Shown here: positions 1 to 8,020 of the stretch, one piece after another
Layout of the letters: each line of letters begins with the position of its first letter
Numbering within the stretch: position 1 is the first letter of the stretch
Source: an uncultured Planctomycetota bacterium
Lineage (GTDB): Bacteria; Planctomycetota; Planctomycetia; Pirellulales; Thermoguttaceae
DNA: 61,188 nucleotides
Direction of reading: 5' to 3'
Assembly (NCBI GenBank): GCA_900318195.1
Contig: ONJR01000090.1
Span: forward strand, 1-61,188
Notes under the pieces: generated by a model
Database searches by the model: none
Told to the model about the DNA's origin: nothing
The model's input: the letters and a program-made list of their open reading frames with translations, nothing else
Made by a program: the position numbers and the translations under genes

Positions 1-352
1 AGAGGGTCGCCGAGGTTATCGTTAGCGTTTCGGTTCCGGTATTCTGGACGACAATGCGTTTGTAGACGGTCTCGCCGTAACTGGGGGTTAGGGCGTAGCC
101 GGAGGAGTCGATATAATAGGAGTTGAGCTGGAGCGTATCGCTGTTGGCGAGCGGAGCTCCGGTAGAGAGATCGGTAAGCGCTATCGCTCCGTACTGCTCA
201 GGAACCGCATTGGAAAAACACGCGACGTCCGACGTAGAACTAATGAAGCCAATAGGAGCAACGTCGAGCATTTCGCGCGTTTCGAGACTTTCGAATCGAA
301 GCGCGCGCGCTTTCAAGGCGTTTTGGCGTTGATTGTAGTTCTTGCGACTCAT
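1..352 (-). CDS. Partial LExRxLL-type surface protein (N-terminus)
   Basis: An open frame runs leftward from an ATG at 352-350 to the window edge (117 codons, 3' part missing). It begins MSRKNYNQRQ, and residues 19-31 read RFESLETREMLDV, which fits the LExRxLL motif (LEPR-xLL-like) found near the N-terminus of large planctomycete surface or secreted proteins. The following residues (LTDLSTGAPLANSDTLQLNS, then a YKRIVVQNTGTETLTITSA-like stretch) look like a beta-rich domain about normalising terms with an 'NTGTETLTI' pattern typical of choice-of-anchor/Ig-like repeats. The giant protein at 39,399 shares the motif. The function of the rest cannot be seen. Confidence 0.75.
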   Translation of the reverse strand, partial: MSRKNYNQRQNALKARALRFESLETREMLDVAPIGFISSTSDVACFSNAVPEQYGAIALTDLSTGAPLANSDTLQLNSYYIDSSGYALTPSYGETVYKRIVVQNTGTETLTITSATL

Positions 353-585
353 ATTAAACCGTTCTTTAGCAATAGCGCGTCTTTTGCGGCGCGTCGACCA
401 ATCCAGGTATAGGTTTGCTAACTCCTACTGTGGATGAACCCGGTTCCTGTATCGGCAAGGCGGCAAGATGTACGCCAACTTTTTTAGGGTTGCATTAGTT
501 TTTTGTAATAAACCATCTAAATCAAGTATAGTTTACTCTAACGGCAGCTGGCGCAATCAATTTGGTCTATTTATACTGATTCGAA

Positions 586-671
586 AGCTCGCGACATTCA
601 TCAAAGGATGGATTTTTCTCATCGAGAGCATAATAATAACACAAAGCGCGCTGAATCCTAAAGTCGAGATC
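586..671 (-). pseudogene. Possible IS66-type transposase C-terminal remnant
   Basis: Read leftward, this stretch encodes FRIQRALCYYYALDEKNPSF, then DECRELSNQYK and a stop. The tail of the IS66-type transposase remnant near 57,204 reads AVKKALRHYAHHEEIPSLDE and then a short tail and stop. The shared spacing (AL..Y....E..PS.DE) suggests a common origin, but the match is short and no upstream transposase sequence remains in frame. Confidence 0.35.
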
Positions 672-680
672 GATACGATT

Positions 681-708
681 TGACTCTCTTGAAAATGTCT
701 GTATAATG
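681..708 (+). promoter_or_regulatory. Sigma70-type promoter for the GH5 gene
   Basis: TTGACT at 681-686 and TATAAT at 703-708 are separated by 16 bases and lie 48 bases before the GH5 start codon. A purine-rich ribosome binding site (CCGGAGGATAAAAG) precedes the ATG at 756. Confidence 0.6.
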
Positions 709-755
709 ACGCCGATGTACTCACCCTTTCGCCCATTGTAACCGGAGGATAAAAG

Positions 756-2288
756 ATGACAAATAACCCGATTACGCGCCGCAAGTTCATTGGACTCGTC
801 GGCGCCGCAACTTTAACGAGTAGCACGCTCCCGTTCGCACGCGCTACCGAACAAACGCCGTTATGGTCGAAGCTACCGCGCTGGCGAGGATTCAATCTCC
901 TCGAAAAGTTCAGCGGTGGAAACGCGCCGTTCAGAGAAGACGACTTTCGTAATTTGAGCGATCTCGGCTTCAATTTCGTACGTCTGCCGATGAATTATAA
1001 GCATTGGATTAAGAACGGCGACTGGCGCCAGTTCGACGAGAAAACGCTCAACGATATCGATCAAGCGATCGAATTTGGTAAGAAGTATGGCGTACACGTC
1101 AATATCAACTTCCATCGCGCGCCTGGTTATACAGTCAATACTCCGCCAGAAAATCCGCTCATTTGGCACAACGACGAAGCGCTCGACGTATGTAAACTAC
1201 ACTGGCAGACCTTTGCGAAACGATATCGCGGGATATCAAGCGACCAACTCAGTTTCAACCTATTTAACGAGCCCGCTGGATGCTCCGAAGAAGATTACTA
1301 CCGCGTCGTCAAAACGATTCTCGAAGGAATACGCAATGAGGATCCCGATCGACTCGTCATTTGCGACGGGATCGATTGGGGCGGCAAGCCATGCTTCTCC
1401 TTCAAGGAACTCCAAGTAGCGCAAGCGACTCGCGGATACGCGCCAATGGAAATTTCCCATTTCGGCGCCAATTGGGTCAATAGCGCGAACTTTCCAGAAC
1501 CGCAATGGCCGTTCTACTCCTTCAATGGTCTGCTTCCCTCAAAAACCAAAAGTGAAATGCCAGAAGCAGTGCGCAAACCGCTTACAATCGCAGGCGAGTT
1601 CGTTGACGGCGGCGTTCTACGTCTCAAGATCGGAACCGTTTCGCGCGCGTCCGAACTCGTCGTTACGATCGACGGTAAGGAAGCCTTGCGACGTAAGTTC
1701 GTTTCCGGACCCGGCAAGGGCGAATGGCAGGAAGTCGTCTTTGTTGAACAATACAATCTGTATCAGAACGTATTCAATCTCGAACTCTCGGTTCAAATTC
1801 CAAAGGGCGCTCGTCGAATTGAAATCGCCAACGTCGACGGCGATTGGCTAACGCTTGCAGAACTTGGAATCACAACGCCGACCTGTCCAGAAATCCTCGC
1901 GAACGGCTCGCAAGATTGGGGCGCTTCTGAACAAACGCGGCTTCTGTTCTCAGAGCAAGCCGGCAAAGGCGCGCTCGCCGGCGGAACAACTCGCGACCGA
2001 GAATGGTTGCGTCGTCAGAACGTTGAACCGTGGCGCAAGCTGTCAGATCAAGGAGTCGGAGTAATCGTTGGAGAGTTCGGCGCGTTCAATCGCACTCCGC
2101 ACAAGATAGCTCTCGCATGGCTCGAGGATATGCTTGCGAACTGGCGCGACGCAAATTGGGGCTGGGCGCTGTGGAATTTCCGAGGTCCCTTTGGAGTCGC
2201 CGACAGCGGACGAGACGACGTTAAGTACGAAGATTGGCGCGGTCTCAAACTCGATCGCGAGATGGTCGCTCTACTACAACGATACTAG
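756..2288 (+). CDS. Tat-exported glycoside hydrolase family 5 (cellulase-like)
   Basis: This 510-residue protein begins with a Tat signal (TRRKFIGLVG at 8-17, then a hydrophobic stretch ending near ARA). The (beta/alpha)8 GH5 signature is clear: RGFNLLEKF near the start of the barrel, NFVRLPMNY, the acid/base Glu172 in FNLFNEPAG, and the nucleophile Glu440 in VGEFGAFNRT. The two catalytic residues are 268 apart, more than usual. About 110 residues (roughly 270-380, beta-rich, with the motif FVDGGVLRLKIGTVSRASEL) look like an inserted beta-sandwich module within the barrel. It probably hydrolyses a beta-linked polysaccharide outside the cytoplasm; the substrate cannot be told. A strong SD and promoter precede it, and the FliJ-like gene follows 21 bases later. 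Confidence 0.9.
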   Translation: MTNNPITRRKFIGLVGAATLTSSTLPFARATEQTPLWSKLPRWRGFNLLEKFSGGNAPFREDDFRNLSDLGFNFVRLPMNYKHWIKNGDWRQFDEKTLNDIDQAIEFGKKYGVHVNINFHRAPGYTVNTPPENPLIWHNDEALDVCKLHWQTFAKRYRGISSDQLSFNLFNEPAGCSEEDYYRVVKTILEGIRNEDPDRLVICDGIDWGGKPCFSFKELQVAQATRGYAPMEISHFGANWVNSANFPEPQWPFYSFNGLLPSKTKSEMPEAVRKPLTIAGEFVDGGVLRLKIGTVSRASELVVTIDGKEALRRKFVSGPGKGEWQEVVFVEQYNLYQNVFNLELSVQIPKGARRIEIANVDGDWLTLAELGITTPTCPEILANGSQDWGASEQTRLLFSEQAGKGALAGGTTRDREWLRRQNVEPWRKLSDQGVGVIVGEFGAFNRTPHKIALAWLEDMLANWRDANWGWALWNFRGPFGVADSGRDDVKYEDWRGLKLDREMVALLQRY

Positions 2289-2309
2289 GTACGTACGACG
2301 CACGAGAAT

Positions 2310-2771
2310 ATGGCGAACTTTCGATTCAACAAGTTGCTCAAACTGCGTGAAACGGAACGCAACGAGGCTAAAAACGCGTTTCTCGACGCGCAATCTCTCC
2401 GACACGACGCGGAGCGACGCCTAGCTGAAATCGACGCACAGCTGGAAGCTGAACGCGCTGATACCCGTCGCGCGCGAGAAGTGGGCGCGATCGGCGCGCT
2501 CGAGTTGCAGCATCGCCAACGTTTTCGCGAACGCCTGCTCGCCGAACGCGCCGAAGCTCATTCGCGCCTCGACGCGCTCGCGCAGGACGCAGAGTCAAAA
2601 CGCGCGAAACTTAACGACGCTATCAAAGAGGTCAAGATCCTCGAAAATCTCAAGGACAAGACGCTAGAACGCGAATTAGAAGACGCAAAGCGTCGAGACG
2701 AGAAAGCGAGCGACGATCTTGCGAACCAGCTCGAATCAGTCGAACGCCAACGGCTCGCAAAGGAGGGATAG
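2310..2771 (+). CDS. FliJ-like coiled-coil protein
   Basis: This 153-residue protein is almost entirely charged heptad-like helix, rich in Arg, Glu, Ala and Lys. Its start, MANFRFNKLLKLRETERNEA, matches the FliJ family opening (F.F..LL.LRE....A), and its length is right for that type III export stalk and chaperone protein. FliJ normally lies beside fliI and other flagellar genes, which are absent here, so assignment rests on the N-terminal pattern and the coiled coil. It follows the GH5 gene closely but no functional link is evident. Another small coiled-coil protein is possible. Confidence 0.55.
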   Translation: MANFRFNKLLKLRETERNEAKNAFLDAQSLRHDAERRLAEIDAQLEAERADTRRAREVGAIGALELQHRQRFRERLLAERAEAHSRLDALAQDAESKRAKLNDAIKEVKILENLKDKTLERELEDAKRRDEKASDDLANQLESVERQRLAKEG

Positions 2772-2868
2772 CGTGCAATTTTACGCAAGCCGTTCCCGGA
2801 GGGCAACCCGTTTATTCGCACGCCGAAGGTTTATAATTTGAGATTTAAAAAAAGTGAAAAAAAGCCCG

Positions 2869-2896
2869 TTGACAATTCTCAGATCAGAGCTATAAT
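2869..2896 (+). promoter_or_regulatory. Promoter of tRNA-Ala
   Basis: A consensus TTGACA (2869-2874) and TATAAT (2891-2896) are 16 bases apart, 38 bases before the tRNA. This is one of the best matches to a sigma70 promoter in the window. Confidence 0.85.
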
Positions 2897-2934
2897 AACC
2901 GCATCGTTCGCATGATTCAGCGAACGTTCGACTT

Positions 2935-3007
2935 GGGGAGTTAGCTCAGTTGGGAGAGCGCGACGTTCGCAATGTCGAGGTCGAGGGTTCGACTCCCTTA
3001 CTCTCCA
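2935..3007 (+). tRNA. tRNA-Ala(CGC)
   Basis: A 73-base cloverleaf. The acceptor stem GGGGAGT pairs with ACTCTCC and includes the G3:U70 wobble pair that defines alanine tRNAs, with A73 as discriminator. The D arm is GCTC/GAGC. The anticodon loop TTCGCAA gives anticodon CGC (codon GCG), closed by CGACG/TGTCG. The T arm contains GGTTCGACTCC. CCA is not encoded. GCG is very common in neighbouring genes, so a dedicated CGC isoacceptor fits. Confidence 0.95.
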
Positions 3008-3018
3008 CTAGGTCAATA

Positions 3019-3046
3019 AGCGGTTCCGTTTGGAACCGCTTTTTTT
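3019..3046 (+). terminator. Rho-independent terminator after tRNA-Ala
   Basis: A perfect stem AGCGGTTCC/GGAACCGCT with a 4-base loop is followed by a T run, 11 bases after the tRNA. Confidence 0.9.
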
Positions 3047-3128
3047 GTCTCACGCACATAGAACAGGCGCGCGCTTCGTGATAATCGAAACGCGCGCCTT
3101 AAACTTTATGAAACGCAGACGCTAAAGA

Positions 3129-4877
3129 CTACGCCTCTTGTGCGACGGGTCCCACTAATTCGAGATACTGATCGAGTACATGCGTAGCGCCGTTCTCGAC
3201 AAGCGCGAAAATTCCCTCCATGTTGGCGAGTTCTTTCGTAATGTAGTAGTCGGCGACCAGCTTCTTGCGCTCGTTCTTCGTCGCCTGCGCAAGAAGATAG
3301 TGGCCTATAAGAATAGCGATCGCGACGTCGAGCAATTTACGCGCACGCAACTCGACGTACGAAGCGCCCTGACCGCGTACGAACGCAATCGCGTCGTCTA
3401 ACTTCGCGCGAGCGGCAACCAACTTCTCTTTCAGCGCTTCGAGCGTCTCGTCGCCGAGTTCCTTCGCTTCGAACTTCGAGACATAGTCCTGAAAGACCCC
3501 TGACGTTAGTCCACGAATCGCGGCGACAACCTGTAATTGCGACGTGCCTTCATAGATCGTCGTAATGCGCGCGTCGCGATAATACCGTTCAGCAGCGTAG
3601 TCCTTCATGTAACCGCTACCGCCCAGAACCTGTATCGCGTCCGTAGCGACGCTTATACACATTTCACTGCAGAAGTATTTACTCATCGGCGTGAGCATTG
3701 CGTTGAGCTTCTTATAATAGCGAGAATTCTGCTTGAAGCTCTTCTTTTCGTCGGAGGAAAGCGCGTCTGAATTGCGCTCCAGCAGGCGATTCGTGTTATT
3801 CTCATAATCACAAACACGCGCAGTTTCGTAGCATAGCGCGCGACCTGCTTCGATACGCACGCGCATATCGGCGACAAGCTCGGCAACCGCCGGAAGACAC
3901 TCGATCGGACCTCCAAACTGCTCGCGAGAGTTCGCATAATTGCGCGCGAGACGTTGCGCCGCTTCGGCAACGCCAAGCGATTGCGCCGCTATGCCAAGGC
4001 GCGCCCCGTTCATGAGCGACATGACATACGTTATTAACCCACGTTGACGTTCGCCAATAATGCGGCACGGCGTGTTTGTAAAGACGATTTCACACGTCGG
4101 AGAGCCATGGATACCAAGCTTGTTCTCGAGATGTCGAACCTTGACCGTTTCGTCCCGATCGGCAACAAAGAGACTCAGACCGCGACCGTCTTTAATATTG
4201 TGCTCGCTACGCGCGAGAACAAGAAGAACCTCGCCGCATCCGTTCGTAATAAAACGCTTGACGCCGTTCAGATACCAATTTCCATTCTCATCCTGATCCG
4301 CGCGTAGTCTGACCGCCTGAAGATCGGAACCGGCGTCGGGTTCGGTCAAGACCATAGCGCCCGTTACTTCGCCCCGCGCGAACTTCGGGAGATATTCGTC
4401 CTTGAGCTCCTCAGAAGCAAACGCGTAGATCGTCTCGGCAATACCCTGCAGCCCGAACATATTCATAAAGGAGCAATCGCCGCGCGATACGATTTCCGTC
4501 GCCATGGTATAGACGAGCGTCGGGCAATTGATACCGCCGTATTTGCGCGGGAGCGTAAAACCCTGGAGGTCGGCGCGACTCATAAGGTCGAGATTTTTCT
4601 GAACCAAAGGATGTAGCGTTACCGTTTGGTTCTCGTTGAGCGTGTTCCCTTCCTGATCGACCGTCTCAGCATTGACGGCGAGTACGTCGCCCGATAGCTC
4701 GCCCACTATCGTCAGAACGGCGTTATAATTGTCGATCGCGTCGTCGAGATCACGCGGAGCGTAATCGGCGTCCCCGTTCGGCGTCTCGCGCTCTTGAATT
4801 GCCGCTATCTCTTTAATATCGAAATAGTCGCGAAGGAGGAACTGAATATCTTGATTATCGGTATAAAAGTTGGCCAT
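3129..4877 (-). CDS. Acyl-CoA dehydrogenase family protein
   Basis: A 582-residue FAD enzyme expected to oxidise acyl-CoA thioesters at the alpha-beta position. Family motifs are visible: GAMVLTEPDAGSDLQAVR (substrate and FAD region), YLNGVKRFITNG, the helical core with SREQFGGPI, VLGGSGYMKDY, and RITTIYEGTSQLQ, where the Glu of YEGT is the usual catalytic base. The protein is about 200 residues longer than short-chain enzymes, with an N-terminal extension (YTDNQDIQFLLRDYFD) and a helical C-terminal domain, as in the larger subfamily. It stands alone, with no ETF genes nearby, so the substrate is unknown. Confidence 0.92.
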   Translation of the reverse strand: MANFYTDNQDIQFLLRDYFDIKEIAAIQERETPNGDADYAPRDLDDAIDNYNAVLTIVGELSGDVLAVNAETVDQEGNTLNENQTVTLHPLVQKNLDLMSRADLQGFTLPRKYGGINCPTLVYTMATEIVSRGDCSFMNMFGLQGIAETIYAFASEELKDEYLPKFARGEVTGAMVLTEPDAGSDLQAVRLRADQDENGNWYLNGVKRFITNGCGEVLLVLARSEHNIKDGRGLSLFVADRDETVKVRHLENKLGIHGSPTCEIVFTNTPCRIIGERQRGLITYVMSLMNGARLGIAAQSLGVAEAAQRLARNYANSREQFGGPIECLPAVAELVADMRVRIEAGRALCYETARVCDYENNTNRLLERNSDALSSDEKKSFKQNSRYYKKLNAMLTPMSKYFCSEMCISVATDAIQVLGGSGYMKDYAAERYYRDARITTIYEGTSQLQVVAAIRGLTSGVFQDYVSKFEAKELGDETLEALKEKLVAARAKLDDAIAFVRGQGASYVELRARKLLDVAIAILIGHYLLAQATKNERKKLVADYYITKELANMEGIFALVENGATHVLDQYLELVGPVAQEA

Positions 4878-5125
4878 AAAATCCTCTATCTGTCGTCTAG
4901 TCGCGCCGATGCGCGACGGATTGGAACGGCGATATTATAACGTAAGTTCGATTTTCATGGTAGGGCAATTTGTCGAGAAAAAGCCCTTTTTCCGCTATAA
5001 TCGCTTAAATGCTGTTCGCCGTCAAAAAGATTCAAGTCGCGTTATGTTGACGTCGATTCAAACTACAAATGCGCCGCGTTCCATGCGGCGTTGCAATACG
5101 AAGACAGCATAGGAGACGCGAAGAA

Positions 5126-6161
5126 ATGAAACGCAGGATATTTCTGAAATTATTCGGGGGCGCGGCGCTCACTCAGGTCGGGTCGCAACTTTCAAAAGCA
5201 GCGGCGACAAACGCGCCCCCTTGCGTTGATTTCCACAGCCACGCTATTCTTCCCTCTTTCATCTCGGGATTGCGTCGACTTGGAATCGACGCTCAGTACG
5301 AAGAAGGTTTTCCTTTGCCTCAATGGCGAGTAGAAGATCATCTAAAATTCATGGAGGACGCCAGGATAGATTTCAGTATTATCTCGCCGCCTAGTCCTCA
5401 CCTTGCGAGTAAAGATCGCGAGCTCGCGAGAGCCGTTGTACGAGAATTCAATGAAGAAACCGCCGAACTATGTCGAGCACATCCTGAAAAATTCGGTTTC
5501 GTCGCCGCTGTGCCGTTGCCGGACGTCGACGGCGCGATCGAGGAAGCGCTATACGCTCGCGAACGACTAGGCGCGCTCGGCGTTAAGGTCGCAAGCAATA
5601 GCGCGGGCGTATACCTTGGCGATCCGGCGCTCGATCCCTTCTTTGCAGAACTCAATAAGCGCGAGACGCTCGTCGTCACACATCCAAGCCCTGCGCGAGC
5701 GTTACCGCGCGATTCCGTAATTACCGGGCGCGTCATGGCGCTATTTGAGTATCCCGCCGACACAACGCGCGGCGCTCAACATGATAGCGAACGGCACGCT
5801 TATCAAGTACGCCAAGCTCCGTTTCGTTATTCCGCACGTCGGCTCGTTCCTTCCATACATGAAATTACGCGCGACAGGAATGTTCAAACTACTAGCGACG
5901 TTGAATATGATCGAACCAGTCGACATTGAAAGCTCGATTAAACGTCTGTATTTCGATCTTGCGGGCGATCCCACTTCTGACGCGATCGATATGTTGCTCA
6001 CTCTCACAGACGTCGAGCATCTAGTCTATGGTAGCGACTTTCCCTACTCAGTCGCGCCGATTCTGCTACCAAAGAAAAAGGCGCTTGACGCGGAACTCAT
6101 CGCCCGCGCCAGCGCCGTTCCAATTTACCAGACGACGCCGCGCGCGCTCATTGCACGATAA
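5126..6161 (+). pseudogene. Tat-signal amidohydrolase (amidohydrolase-2 family), frameshifted
   Basis: The first frame starts at ATG 5126 (SD GGAGACGCGAAG) and gives MKRRIFLKLFGG, a signal-like start, then the metal-binding VDFHSHAILPSF and a TIM-barrel sequence up to about 5770. The rest lies in another frame from about 5765 to 6161 and holds FVIPHVGSFLPYM and VYGSDFPYS, the late metal and active-site motifs of amidohydrolase-2 enzymes (aminocarboxymuconate-semialdehyde decarboxylase-like). The two parts join in a GC-rich run (GCGCGGCGCTC, about 5768-5778) by a single-base shift. Both halves are intact otherwise, so the shift may be recent or a sequencing error. Joined length would be about 345 residues. 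The tautomerase gene follows. Confidence 0.8.
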
Positions 6162-6203
6162 CAGCGTCGCCAGAACGCTCTAACTTACTATAAGGAGTAA
6201 CAT

Positions 6204-6410
6204 ATGCCGTTCATTTCAGTAGAAGCCGTTCATCCGTCCGCCGCTCAAAAGGAGCGTCTCGTCGCCGAACTGACACGTGTTTCAAGCGAAATACTTGGCG
6301 TTCCGCAAACGTCGTTCTATGTCCTCGTTAAAGAAAACGACGCTGAAAACTGGGGGGTCGGTGGCAAGCAACTCTCACAAATCTTTGCAGAAAAGCAAGC
6401 AGATCGATAA
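6204..6410 (+). CDS. 4-oxalocrotonate tautomerase family protein
   Basis: A 68-residue protein starting MPFISVEAVHPS. The Pro after the initiator Met is the catalytic base of this family once Met is removed. Length and beta-alpha-beta layout (ISVEAV, QKERLVAELTRVSSEILG, TSFYVLVKE, then NWGVGGKQLSQ) match small tautomerases that form hexamers and act on keto/enol acids. The SD AAGGAG is 7 bases before the ATG. It lies 42 bases after the amidohydrolase and probably shares its transcript, which would suit a small aromatic or keto-acid pathway. The substrate cannot be told. Confidence 0.88.
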   Translation: MPFISVEAVHPSAAQKERLVAELTRVSSEILGVPQTSFYVLVKENDAENWGVGGKQLSQIFAEKQADR

Positions 6411-6431
6411 CGCGCGCGAGTAACGTCTCCG

Positions 6432-7211
6432 CTAATTCCCGTCTGGACGCTCGACTTCCTCGCCGGTAACGCTCGTCGAGTCCTCGATTTCGCGCTCTTC
6501 GGCGAGAAGCCGTTCTTCTAGCGGTAGCCGATGCTCTAAAATGTCAAGCACGTCGAACTCACATTCAGCCAGATACTCCGTAAGAATATTACGTTTACGA
6601 CATATTTCTAGCGTCTCGCGAGCGAAGCGCCGGTATTTATCGTTGTCGTCGCACTCGGAGCAACGCGCCGCTTGCTCCGAAACCAATTTAATGAACGCGT
6701 CGTACTGATCGATAATATTCCAGGAGTCGCCTGGATATACAATGCGACTACGAAACGAAATCGTCTCCGACGACTGGAAAAGTTCGTCGCTAACGGGAAC
6801 TTTATCAGGCAGGTCATTCTTGTCGTCGAGACATAGGATAAAGAAGTCATGCGGCGGCATTGCGCTACCGTGGACGTAATCGGGATCCTGGTCCGCCGCC
6901 AGCATATAGTAAGCTATTGTTTCAAGCCCGGCACAAAACGCATTCGCACAGATCTCATTCTTCCAACTTCTGTGGCTCGCCTGTACTGTGAGGAGGAACC
7001 CCCGTATTGCGAACGCTACGAGTTCGTGCCGGTGGTTAAGAATAGAGTAACTGTCAGTAAACTTAAAGGCGTTCGCTTCTGTCAAATCACGATCGTCGTC
7101 TGGAAACAACGCGCGATAGAGCGCTAGCTGGTACTTTGGTATCGAGAATAAATGAACAAAGACGCTATTGAACGTCGTTGATCTAGAGTCGCCACTTTTG
7201 TCAGTAGACAT
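6432..7211 (-). CDS. Rpn-like PD-(D/E)XK nuclease/transposase family protein, probably degenerate
   Basis: The 259-residue protein resembles Rpn/PD-(D/E)XK recombination-promoting nucleases in overall plan. It has an N-terminal VFVHLFSIPKYQLALYRALF, a nuclease-like core, then YDAFIKLVSEQ and a C-terminal ARETLEICRKRNILTEYLAE, close to the usual 'CI..NILTEYL' tail. In the core, families carry a LVEAQS-like motif, whereas here the aligned stretch is FLLTVQASHRSW, so the acidic residue of the ExQ motif seems to be lost. It may be inactive or repurposed. Family assignment rests on pattern memory and is moderate. No mobile-element ends are visible around it. Confidence 0.5.
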   Translation of the reverse strand: MSTDKSGDSRSTTFNSVFVHLFSIPKYQLALYRALFPDDDRDLTEANAFKFTDSYSILNHRHELVAFAIRGFLLTVQASHRSWKNEICANAFCAGLETIAYYMLAADQDPDYVHGSAMPPHDFFILCLDDKNDLPDKVPVSDELFQSSETISFRSRIVYPGDSWNIIDQYDAFIKLVSEQAARCSECDDNDKYRRFARETLEICRKRNILTEYLAECEFDVLDILEHRLPLEERLLAEEREIEDSTSVTGEEVERPDGN

Positions 7212-7225
7212 AAAAAACTCCTTCG

Positions 7226-7954
7226 CTATTCAGTACGATCCGGGATCGAATGCGAGCTAACGGGAAAGGTGAAATACGTCTCGGGATACGGCTCGTCCTT
7301 CAGGGTGAAGTGCCACCACTCCTCTTTAATCGGCTTGAAGCCAGCGTTCAGCATAGCTTCGCGCAGAATCATGCGATTGCGATACTGCTCGCGCGTTACG
7401 TCGTCGAAATCTGGATGACTACGGAGACCGAAATAGTCGAAAGTTCCGCCCATATCAACCTCCTTGCCTGTTTTCATATCGAAGAGAGTTAGGTCGACCG
7501 TACTCCCGCGGCTGTGACCGGAATGCTCGGCAATGTAGCCTTGCTCGAAGAGCACATTTTTATTCAATTCGGGATAGAAGTACGGCTTCATCCGAACGTC
7601 GTCGAGACGCTCAGCCCAACGCACGAAATGCGCGACCGCTTTCTGAGGACGGTAGGCGTCGTAAATCTTAAGACGGTACCCTTGTTCCAGGAGCGCGTCG
7701 CTCGCTCTCTTGAGCGCCGCGCCCGCCTCCTTCGTAATTAACGCGACAGGCTCTTCGTAACCGTCGACACGCTCGCCGACGAAGTTGTAAGTCGAAAAGT
7801 AGCGGATTTCAAGTATTACGTCGGGCACGACGTCCGTCAAGAGTACGAATCCGGACGCGTCGTCCGAAAGTTGAACGTTGTCCGCGCAAAAGCTAATTGA
7901 CGACGATAAAAAGCACACAAATAAACAAACCGTCGATAATAGTTTCTTAAACAT
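7226..7954 (-). CDS. D-alanyl-D-alanine dipeptidase (M15D, VanX/DdpX type)
   Basis: A 242-residue exported protein with an N-terminal signal peptide (KKLLSTVCLFVCFLSSSISF). It carries the M15D zinc motifs: IYDAYRPQKAV, EHSGHSRGSTVDLTLFD (S.H..G...D, zinc His and Asp) and KEEWWHFTLKDE (catalytic Glu and third zinc His). These enzymes cleave D-Ala-D-Ala dipeptide; outside resistance clusters they serve in reuse of peptidoglycan dipeptides. No vanH/vanA ligase genes are present, so a recycling role is favoured, in line with the nearby NlpC/P60 and epimerase genes. Confidence 0.9.
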   Translation of the reverse strand: MFKKLLSTVCLFVCFLSSSISFCADNVQLSDDASGFVLLTDVVPDVILEIRYFSTYNFVGERVDGYEEPVALITKEAGAALKRASDALLEQGYRLKIYDAYRPQKAVAHFVRWAERLDDVRMKPYFYPELNKNVLFEQGYIAEHSGHSRGSTVDLTLFDMKTGKEVDMGGTFDYFGLRSHPDFDDVTREQYRNRMILREAMLNAGFKPIKEEWWHFTLKDEPYPETYFTFPVSSHSIPDRTE

Positions 7955-8020
7955 CTTCTCTTTGTTCTCCGTTTGCGTCGAGTCGCGACGCGAGATAACT
8001 TTTCTGTAACTTGCACCCGT

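Larger units (their letters stand above)
353..755. other. Intergenic region between divergent genes
   Basis: About 400 bases separate the leftward surface-protein gene from the rightward GH5 gene. The right part holds a good promoter for the GH5 gene and a short leftward transposase-like remnant, both listed separately. The left part (about 360-480) contains a short inverted repeat around 440-452 (GAACC/GGTTC) within what would be the 5' leader of the leftward gene. I see no gene in it. Confidence 0.5.

Noticed and set aside
123..332. Rightward 69-codon frame
   Set aside because: It overlaps the leftward LExRxLL frame, which has a recognisable motif; the rightward one has none.
4996..5001. 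TATAAT as promoter of the amidohydrolase
   Set aside because: The nearest -35-like sequence is about 20 bases away, too far to be convincing.
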